From contig NZ_FNSO01000004.1 of the NCBI RefSeq assembly GCF_900105945.1, positions 5,518,001 through 5,582,000 of the forward strand: a stretch of 64,000 bases of DNA, written 5' to 3'. The notes under the pieces were generated by a model, which searched no databases, had not been told where the DNA came from, and saw only the letters and a list, made by a program, of their open reading frames with translations. Both the position numbers and the translations under genes were made by a program. How positions within the stretch are numbered: the stretch's first letter is position 1; each line of letters opens with the position of its first letter. Positions 58,157-64,000 of this stretch are shown one piece after another. The stretch is from Amycolatopsis tolypomycina. GTDB taxonomy: Bacteria; Actinomycetota; Actinomycetes; Mycobacteriales; Pseudonocardiaceae.

Positions 58157-58837
58157 ATGGGGTCACCGGGACGCGGCCTCGTCCTCGTGGTCGAGGACGA
58201 GGCCGCGATCGCCGAGCTGGCGGCGCTCTACCTCCGGCGCGACGGCTTCGGCGTGCACGTCGAGGCCGACGGCGGCCGGGCCCTCGAGGCGGTCCGGCGG
58301 CTCAAGCCGGTGGCGATCGTGCTCGACATCGGGCTGTCCGGAATGGACGGTATCGAGATCTGCAAGGCGCTGCGCGCGGCCGGGGACTGGACGCCGGTGC
58401 TGTTCGTCACCGCCCGCGACGACGAGCTCGACCGCCTGCTCGGCCTGGAGATCGGCGCGGACGACTACCTCACCAAGCCGTTCAGCCCGCGGGAGCTGGC
58501 GGCCCGGGTCCGGACGGTGCTGCGCCGCGCGTCGGGGCCCGCGCCGGCGACGTTCGCGGTGGGCGGCGCGCGCGTCGACGTCCTGTCCCGGCGGGCGTGG
58601 GCGGGTGAGGTCGAGATTTCGCTGACGTCGACCGAGTTCGACCTCCTCACGCACCTGCTCCGGCACCCGGGGCAGGTGCTTTCGCGCGACCAGCTGCTCA
58701 GCGCCGTCTGGGGGTACGCCGCGGCCGCGGGGACGCGGACGGTCGACGTCCACGTGGCGCAGCTGCGGGCGAAACTGGGGGCGTCGAGTCCGATTCGGAC
58801 GGTGCGGGGCATCGGGTACGCGGCGGATCCGGCATGA
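58157..58837 (+). CDS. OmpR-family response regulator
   Basis: A 226-residue regulator. Receiver domain with VVEDEA acidic pair, D57 (IVLDIGLSGMDG) and the switch lysine in YLTKPF; winged-helix effector domain (LTSTEFDLLTHLLRHPGQVLSRDQLLSAVWG). ATG 58157. The stop overlaps the kinase start (ATGA). Confidence 0.93.
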   Translation: MGSPGRGLVLVVEDEAAIAELAALYLRRDGFGVHVEADGGRALEAVRRLKPVAIVLDIGLSGMDGIEICKALRAAGDWTPVLFVTARDDELDRLLGLEIGADDYLTKPFSPRELAARVRTVLRRASGPAPATFAVGGARVDVLSRRAWAGEVEISLTSTEFDLLTHLLRHPGQVLSRDQLLSAVWGYAAAAGTRTVDVHVAQLRAKLGASSPIRTVRGIGYAADPA

Positions 58838-60195
58838 GGGGCTCCCTGGCCGGGCGGATCACGCTGGTCTGCCTGGCCGTCGCGGGGGTCGCGGTGATCG
58901 TGGCGGGGCTGGTGGCGTCCCGGCTGATCCGGACCACGGCGGACAACGTGCTGCAGTCGTCGCTGGCCGCGCAGGCCGACGTCGTCGCGTCGCAACTGGA
59001 CGAAACGGGCATCGGCAACCGGCTCGGGGTCGGCAAGGTGGCCGACGTCGTGCGCGGGCAGGGCATCTCGGTGGTGGTCCGCCGGGCGGGCGGGCAGGCG
59101 CTCGGGGACGCCGCCGCCGTGCAGGCCGCCGGGAAGCTCGGGCTCACCGCCGACCGCTCGGGGCGGGTCACGGTGGCGGGGTCGCAGTACCTGGTCGAGA
59201 CGCGGGTGGTGGGCACGCGCGGGGCGGCGTTCGCGCTGGTCCTGCCCGCGCGGAACGTCGAAGCGACGCAACGGGCCTTGGTGCGCAACATCCTGCTGGC
59301 GCTGGGCATCGGCCTCCTGGTGGCGGCGGTCGCGGGCTTCGTCTCCGGGCGGCTGCTGGGCCGTCCGCTGCGCCGGGCCGCGCTGGCCGCGGGCTCGCTG
59401 CGGGCGGGCCGTCGCGACGTGCGGGTGCCGGTGCAGGGGCCGCGCGAGGTGGCGGAGGTGGCGGGGTCGCTGAACTCGCTGGCCGACGCGCTGGCCGTCA
59501 GCGAGGCGCGGCAGCGGGAGTTCCTGCTGTCGGTGTCGCACGAGCTGCGGACGCCGCTGACGGCGGTGACGGGCTTCGCCGAGGCGATCGCGGACGGCGT
59601 GGCCTCGGGGCCGGACGCGGTCCGGGCCGGCGAGACGATCCAGCGCGAGGCGGCGCGGCTTTCGCGGTTGGTCGAGGACCTCCTGGAGCTGGCGCGGCTG
59701 GGCGCGGACGAGTTCCGGCTGGACATGGCTCCGCTGGACGTGGCCGCGTTGGTGCGCGACTGCGCGGAAGTGTGGCAGCTGCGATGCGCGCGGGAGGAGG
59801 TTTCCCTCTCCGTCTCGGTGCCTTCGTCGCCGGTTTTCGTGCTGGCCGACGCCCGGCGGCTGCGTCAGGTGATCGACGGGCTGGCGGAGAACGCCCTGCG
59901 CGTCACGCCGGCGGGGGCGCCGATGGTGTTCTCGCTGTCGGCGTCCGATGCGGTCGTTTCACTGGCGGTGCGGGACGGCGGGCCGGGGCTGGCGGCGGAG
60001 GACTACCCGGTGGCGTTCGAGCGCGGGGTCCTGAACGCGCGCTACCGCGACCGCCGTCCGGTCGGGTCGGGCATCGGGCTGGCGTTGGTCCACGCGCTGG
60101 TCACCCGGATGGGCGGGACGGTGACGGCCGGGCCGGCGCCGGAGGGCGGGGCCGCGTTCACGCTGACGTTCCCCGCTGGGCGGCACGGGCGGTGA
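58834..60195 (+). CDS. Sensor histidine kinase (HAMP, HisKA)
   Basis: A 453-residue kinase with two membrane helices (about 8-30 and 150-172), a 115-residue extracellular sensor, a HAMP domain, SVSHELRTPLTAVTGFAE with H236, and a HATPase domain with ENALRVTPAG and GSGIGLALVHAL. It is coupled to the response regulator at 58157. The signal is unknown. Confidence 0.93.
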   Translation: MRGSLAGRITLVCLAVAGVAVIVAGLVASRLIRTTADNVLQSSLAAQADVVASQLDETGIGNRLGVGKVADVVRGQGISVVVRRAGGQALGDAAAVQAAGKLGLTADRSGRVTVAGSQYLVETRVVGTRGAAFALVLPARNVEATQRALVRNILLALGIGLLVAAVAGFVSGRLLGRPLRRAALAAGSLRAGRRDVRVPVQGPREVAEVAGSLNSLADALAVSEARQREFLLSVSHELRTPLTAVTGFAEAIADGVASGPDAVRAGETIQREAARLSRLVEDLLELARLGADEFRLDMAPLDVAALVRDCAEVWQLRCAREEVSLSVSVPSSPVFVLADARRLRQVIDGLAENALRVTPAGAPMVFSLSASDAVVSLAVRDGGPGLAAEDYPVAFERGVLNARYRDRRPVGSGIGLALVHALVTRMGGTVTAGPAPEGGAAFTLTFPAGRHGR

Positions 60196-60256
60196 CGGCT
60201 CACCTCCCGAACCCGGTCCGCCGAGCCGTGTCGACCTCCCCGTCACGCGTGGTCGT

Positions 60257-60262
60257 TAGGGT
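60257..60262 (+). promoter_or_regulatory. -10 box of a leaderless promoter (TAGGGT)
   Basis: TAGGGT ends 6 bases before ATG 60269; no ribosome site is present. Confidence 0.45.
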
Positions 60263-60268
60263 CGGGGT

Positions 60269-61174
60269 ATGGAGATGCTGCACCTGCGCTACTTCGTCGC
60301 GGTCGCCGAGGAACTGAACTTCTCCGCGGCCGCGCGGAAGCTGCACATGGCCGCGTCGCCGCTCAGCCAGCGGATCAAGGACCTCGAACACGAGCTCGGG
60401 CAGCAGCTGTTCGACCGGAGCACCCACCACGTCACCCTGACCGATGCCGGGGCCGCCCTGCTGCCGCTCGCGCGGGACGTCCTCGAGCAGGTCAGTGCCA
60501 TTCCGTGGAAGCTCGCGGAGGCCACCAAGCCGCAGCGCAGCACCGTTTTCCTCGGCATGCCCGCCGGGGTGCACCCCGACCTGCGGGACCGCGTGAACGC
60601 CCTCGCCGAGCGCGTCCGGGACAAATACGAGCTCAAGCGCTGGCCCGGCACCACCGCCGACCTCGTGCAGGGCGTGCACGACGGCAAGCTCGCCCTCACC
60701 CTGGCCCGGCTGCCCGTCACCGATCCCGCGCTGGAACAGCTGCCCGTGATGACCGAACGGCTCGGTGCCGTCGTCCCGGCCGACCTCTTCGCCGGGCGGG
60801 ACTCCGTCAGCCTCGCCGAACTCGCCGACTTCCCGTACGTCGCCTCGCCCGAAGAAATCACGCCCGCCTATTTTGACCAGCTCGACCACCAATTGAACGA
60901 ACTCGGCATCAAAAAACGCATCCGGCTGACCAACACCGGATATGGCGGCACATCCGAAATCATCTCCAGCGGCGAAGCCTTCTCCATTTCCATGCTCGAC
61001 GACCGGAGCCCGATGCACGGCTACCGGCTCGACAACGTCACCGTGCTCCCCTTCGCCGATTTCCGCCCCCAGCTGGACACCGGCCTGCTCTGGCGGCGCG
61101 ACCGCACCGACGGCGACCTGCGTGACCTCGTCGACGCCGCGAAAGAGATCTTCGCCGAACCGCTCAGCAGCTAG
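60269..61174 (+). CDS. LysR family transcriptional regulator
   Basis: A 301-residue LysR-type protein: MLHLRYFVAVAEELNFSAAARKLHMAASPLSQRIKDLEHELG is the winged helix-turn-helix, followed by a periplasmic-binding-like effector domain. It is likely to activate the CoA-transferase operon that follows on the same strand (119 bases away). Base usage becomes slightly less GC-rich near 60860-60990. Confidence 0.9.
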   Translation: MEMLHLRYFVAVAEELNFSAAARKLHMAASPLSQRIKDLEHELGQQLFDRSTHHVTLTDAGAALLPLARDVLEQVSAIPWKLAEATKPQRSTVFLGMPAGVHPDLRDRVNALAERVRDKYELKRWPGTTADLVQGVHDGKLALTLARLPVTDPALEQLPVMTERLGAVVPADLFAGRDSVSLAELADFPYVASPEEITPAYFDQLDHQLNELGIKKRIRLTNTGYGGTSEIISSGEAFSISMLDDRSPMHGYRLDNVTVLPFADFRPQLDTGLLWRRDRTDGDLRDLVDAAKEIFAEPLSS

Positions 61175-61209
61175 AACAATGGTATGACCACCAGAGTCAT
61201 ACCATTGTT
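61175..61209. promoter_or_regulatory. 14-bp inverted repeat after the LysR gene
   Basis: AACAATGGTATGAC (61175-61188), a 7-base loop and the exact complement (61196-61209) begin one base after the LysR stop. It could be the LysR terminator or, being AT-rich and 84 bases before the CoA-transferase start, an operator for that operon. The remaining stretch to 61292 contains a ribosome site (AAAGGACGG) and no ORF. Confidence 0.6.
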
Positions 61210-61292
61210 CGCATCATGATCATTCCCTTTTCCGCCAGACGCGCCTACGTTCGTAAGTAGAGCAAGACAGCAAGGCGCGAAAGGACGGAAAG

Positions 61293-62435
61293 ATGACGAC
61301 GACCGGACCGCTGGACGGCGTGCGGGTGATCGACCTCTCGACCGTGGTGATGGGCCCGTACGCGGCGCAGATCCTCGGTGACCTGGGCGCCGACGTGATC
61401 AAGATCGAGTCCCCCGCGGACACCGTGCGGGTGGGCGAGTACCGCACCACGCCGGGCATGACCGCGCTGAACCTCAACGTCAACCGCAACAAGCGCAGTG
61501 TGGCCCTCAACCTCAAGGACGACGCCGAGCGCGAGCAGGCCCTCAAGCTGATCGACACGGCCGACGTGCTGATCACCAACATGCGCCCGGGCGCGCTCGC
61601 CCGCCTCGGCCTGAACTACGCCGACGTCGCCGAGCGCAACCCCCGCCTGGTCTACGCCCACGCGCAGGGCTTCCGCAGCGACTCCGACCGGGCAGGCCAC
61701 GCCGCCTACGACGAGACCGTGCAGGCCTCCTCCGGCCTGGTCGACGTGGCCAACCGGGCGCTGGGCGAGCCGGTCTACCTGCCGACGATCATCGGCGACA
61801 AGGTCTCGTCGCTGACCATCGCCTACAGCGTGCTCGCCGCGCTGGTCCACCGGGACAAGGCCGGCGAGGGCCAGCAGATCGAGATCCCGATGACCGACAC
61901 GCTCATCGCGTTCAACCTGGTCGAACACCTCGCCGGGCACACCTACGAGCCGGCCGAAGGCCCCACCGGGTTCGCGCTGTCGATGACCAAGGGCCACGCC
62001 GCGGTCCGCACGAAGGACGGCCTCGCCTGTGTCATCCCCTACAACCCGCAGAACTTCCGCGACTTCTTCGCCGCCGCCGGGCGCCCGGACCTCGCCGCCG
62101 ACCCGCGCGTGAACGGCGACGCGATCAACCGCGCCGACAACGAGTGGCTGAGCGAGCAGATCGCGGTCTGCGCCCCGGCGCTGACCACCGAAGAGTGGGC
62201 CGAGGTCTGCGCCAAGCACAGCATCCCGATGGCCCCGGTCCTGGAGCTGGACAAGGCCCACGAGGACGCTTACGTCCGCGACGGCCACCTGCTCGACACC
62301 GTCGAGCACCCGAGCGAGGGCACCATCCGCACGGTCGGCATCCCGGTGAAGTTCTCCGCGACGCCCGGCTCGATCCGCCGCCTGGCCCCGCTGGCCGGCC
62401 AGGACACCGCCGAAGTCCTCGCGGAACTGGTCTGA
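61293..62435 (+). CDS. Family III CoA-transferase (CaiB/BaiF)
   Basis: A 380-residue enzyme moving CoA between carboxylic acids. LDGVRVIDLSTVVMGPYAAQILGDLGADVIKIE is the family N-terminus, and the catalytic aspartate is probably D140 (HAAYDETVQASSG). The donor and acceptor acids are unknown. It opens the catabolic operon with a crotonase, a decarboxylase and a dehydrogenase. Confidence 0.9.
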   Translation: MTTTGPLDGVRVIDLSTVVMGPYAAQILGDLGADVIKIESPADTVRVGEYRTTPGMTALNLNVNRNKRSVALNLKDDAEREQALKLIDTADVLITNMRPGALARLGLNYADVAERNPRLVYAHAQGFRSDSDRAGHAAYDETVQASSGLVDVANRALGEPVYLPTIIGDKVSSLTIAYSVLAALVHRDKAGEGQQIEIPMTDTLIAFNLVEHLAGHTYEPAEGPTGFALSMTKGHAAVRTKDGLACVIPYNPQNFRDFFAAAGRPDLAADPRVNGDAINRADNEWLSEQIAVCAPALTTEEWAEVCAKHSIPMAPVLELDKAHEDAYVRDGHLLDTVEHPSEGTIRTVGIPVKFSATPGSIRRLAPLAGQDTAEVLAELV

Positions 62436-62440
62436 ACCAT

Positions 62441-62464
62441 GGGCACTTTCACGTGAAAGTGCCC
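62441..62464 (+). repeat. 24-bp palindrome (TTTCACGTGAAA family) inside an operon
   Basis: A perfect palindrome containing GGCACTTTCACGTGAAAGTG starts 6 bases past the CoA-transferase stop and ends 18 bases before ATG 62483. The same core is found after pnp (24751-24780). Inside an operon it would act as partial terminator or mRNA-stabilising hairpin. Confidence 0.72.
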
Positions 62465-62482
62465 CCTCGGGAAGGGGAAGTC

Positions 62483-63226
62483 ATGAGTGAAGTACGTACT
62501 GAACGGATCGGCAGCACCCTGCTGATCACGATCGATCGGCCCGAGGCCCGCAACGCGGTCAACGCCGCCGTCGCGACCCGGCTGGCCGCCGCCCTCGACG
62601 ACCTCGAGAGCGACCCCACGCTCCGAGCGGGTGTCCTCACCGGCGCCGAGAACACCTTCAGCGCCGGCATGGACCTCAAGGCCGCGCTCAAGGGCGAGTC
62701 CCCGGAGATCCCCGGCCGCGGGTTCGGCGGCCTGACCGAAGCCGAGCTGGCCAAGCCGCTGATCGCCGCCGTCGAGGGGTTCGCCATGGGCGGCGGGTTC
62801 GAACTCGCCCTCGGCTGCGACCTCATCGTCGCCGCCGAAGACGCGAAGTTCGGACTGCCCGAGGTCAAGCGCGGCCTGATCGCCGCGGGCGGTGGCGTGA
62901 TCCGGCTGCCCCAGCGGATCCCGCACCACCTGGCGATGGAGTTCCTGCTCACCGGCGAGCCCGTCACCGGCCGCCGCGCCGGCGAGCTCGGCCTGGTCAA
63001 CCGCGTGACACCGACCGGGGACGCCGCCGCCGTCGCGCTGCAGCTGGCCGAGAAGCTGGCGGAGAACGCGCCCCTGGCGCTCGCCGCCGTCAAGAAGATC
63101 GTGCGCGCCGCGGACCCGAAAGCCGCGGAACGCGAAGAGATCAAGAACCTGATGCAGTCCAAGGACGTCCGCGAGGGCATGACCGCCTTCGCCGAGCGCC
63201 GCGCTCCGAAGTGGACAGGCGAATGA
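62483..63226 (+). CDS. Enoyl-CoA hydratase/crotonase family protein
   Basis: A 247-residue crotonase. FSAGMDLKAAL and GFAMGGGFELALGCDLIVAAEDAKFGLPEVKRG contain the oxyanion loop and both catalytic glutamates (E107, E127). ATG 62483 follows GAAGGGGAAG. Overlaps the next gene (ATGA). Probably hydrates an unsaturated acyl-CoA made by the CoA-transferase. Confidence 0.9.
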   Translation: MSEVRTERIGSTLLITIDRPEARNAVNAAVATRLAAALDDLESDPTLRAGVLTGAENTFSAGMDLKAALKGESPEIPGRGFGGLTEAELAKPLIAAVEGFAMGGGFELALGCDLIVAAEDAKFGLPEVKRGLIAAGGGVIRLPQRIPHHLAMEFLLTGEPVTGRRAGELGLVNRVTPTGDAAAVALQLAEKLAENAPLALAAVKKIVRAADPKAAEREEIKNLMQSKDVREGMTAFAERRAPKWTGE

Positions 63227-63969
63227 AGATCGACGAAGTCCGCCGGCACGTGACGACCCCGCTGACCGCCCCGGCGTTCGCGCCCGTCGTCCCCCGGTTC
63301 ACGAACCGCGAGTACCTCAACATCGTCTACCGCACCGACGCCGACGCCCTGCGCGCGGTCGTCCCGGAGCCGCTGCAGGTCGAAGAACCGTTGGTGCGCT
63401 TCGAAGTCATGAAGATGGGCGACGTCTCCGGCTACGGCCCGTACACCGAGTCCGGCCAGGCGATCGAGGTCAGCTTCGACGGCGAGCGCGGCGAGTACCT
63501 GCACGCGATGTACCTCGACAACTTCCCGGCCACCGCGTCCGGGCGCGAGGTCAGCGCGTACCCGAAGACCGTCGGCAGCCCGAATCTCTATGTCGACAAC
63601 GGCGTCCTCGTGGGCACGCTGGACTACGGGACGCTGCGGGTGGCCACCGCGACCATGGGCTACAAGCACCACGAGCTGGACGCCCGCGAAGCCGAGCGCC
63701 AGATCACCGTGCCGACGTTCATGCTCAAGACGATCCCCGGCTACGACGGCGCCCCGCGCGTCCAGGAACTGGTCCGCACCGAGATCACCGACGTCGTGGT
63801 CAAGGAGGCCTACACCGGCCCCGCGCGGCTGCAGCTGTTCCAGCACGTCCTGGCCCCGCTGGCCGATCTGCCGGTGCTGGAGGTCGTCTCCGCGAGCCAC
63901 ATTCTCACCGACCTGACGCTCGCCCCGGTCAAACCGGTCTTCGACTACCTGAAGGGAGCCCAGGCATGA
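63223..63969 (+). CDS. Acetoacetate decarboxylase family protein
   Basis: A 248-residue protein. GREVSAYPKTVGSPNL contains K115, matching the Schiff-base lysine of clostridial acetoacetate decarboxylase, so the active site appears intact. Family members also act on other beta-keto acids. It overlaps both neighbours by 4 bases, so the operon is tightly coupled. Confidence 0.85.
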   Translation: MKIDEVRRHVTTPLTAPAFAPVVPRFTNREYLNIVYRTDADALRAVVPEPLQVEEPLVRFEVMKMGDVSGYGPYTESGQAIEVSFDGERGEYLHAMYLDNFPATASGREVSAYPKTVGSPNLYVDNGVLVGTLDYGTLRVATATMGYKHHELDAREAERQITVPTFMLKTIPGYDGAPRVQELVRTEITDVVVKEAYTGPARLQLFQHVLAPLADLPVLEVVSASHILTDLTLAPVKPVFDYLKGAQA

Positions 63970-64000
63970 AGAACGCCGCAGTCATCGGCGCCGGCACCAT
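63966..64000 (+). CDS. N-terminus of an NAD-binding dehydrogenase, cut by window end
   Basis: Only 11 complete codons are visible (MKNAAVIGAGT). The AAVIGAGT Rossmann start is typical of 3-hydroxyacyl-CoA dehydrogenase, and the context (crotonase plus beta-keto acid decarboxylase) fits that. Overlaps the previous stop (ATGA). Confidence 0.6.
   Translation, partial: MKNAAVIGAGT

Overview
The window reads as chromosome from a high-GC actinomycete. GC is about 72 percent by eye, GTG starts are frequent, and neighbouring genes often overlap by 4 bases (GTGA or ATGA). The core block rimP-nusA-ylxR-infB-rbfA-nrnA-MATE-truB-ribF-rpsO-pnp-M16 peptidase-dapB-thyX-dapA-rnj, all on the minus strand, matches the order known from Mycobacterium tuberculosis, with extra genes inserted. 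The gene families and the style of the intergenic hairpins suggest Pseudonocardiaceae, probably Amycolatopsis; that is inference, since no 16S gene or other marker is present.

Layout. Positions 1-5.4 kb carry envelope and transport genes: an LPXTG-like surface protein, an EamA exporter, an amino acid permease and a solute-binding/VWA lipid-side protein. Positions 5.4-12.3 kb hold rnj, dapA, a Ser/Thr kinase, an Nramp transporter under a palindromic operator, an ACT protein and thyX. Positions 12.4-13.9 kb hold a ribbon-helix-helix protein with TGACACCAC operators and a DUF4097 protein. Positions 14.1-18.6 kb hold a tight plus-strand operon: a stand-alone amino-acid-type adenylation enzyme, a membrane flavoprotein reductase, a crotonase, a SigL-like ECF sigma factor with no normal start codon, and a short zinc-finger anti-sigma factor that ends against a 17-copy tandem array. 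Positions 19.2-22.6 kb are a mixed set (YcaQ-type glycosylase, GNAT, GtrA, DedA-like). Positions 22.6-30.6 kb and 32.5-44.4 kb are the housekeeping block, interrupted at 35-38.5 kb by a TRM11-like methyltransferase, a TetR, a SAM methyltransferase, an unknown protein and a Tat lipoprotein esterase. Positions 44.5-58 kb are accessory: DUF4439 lipoprotein, class V aminotransferase, PEP-mutase-like enzyme, paired PH-domain membrane proteins with a TetR, GPP34, a NarL-type two-component pair, an M50-like protease, HxlR, a SRPBCC/TetR divergent pair, an X-Pro peptidase-like hydrolase and small secreted proteins. Positions 58.1-60.2 kb hold an OmpR-type two-component pair, and 60.3-64 kb a LysR regulator followed by a CoA-transferase/crotonase/acetoacetate decarboxylase/dehydrogenase operon that runs off the window.

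Two things stand out. First, the 14.1-17.7 kb operon looks like a bacterial split version of the fungal TmpL design (adenylation domain plus membrane FAD/NAD(P) reductase), coupled to a crotonase and an ECF sigma factor. Second, at least four families of long hairpin-forming repeats sit at gene 3' ends. One family, bounded by a perfect 19-bp inverted repeat, occurs four times and in one place has grown into an array of 30-bp units. These repeats generate very large false ORFs. Several genes also look leaderless, with a TANNNT-type -10 box ending 6-8 bases before the start codon.

No rRNA, tRNA, insertion sequence or CRISPR array was recognised.
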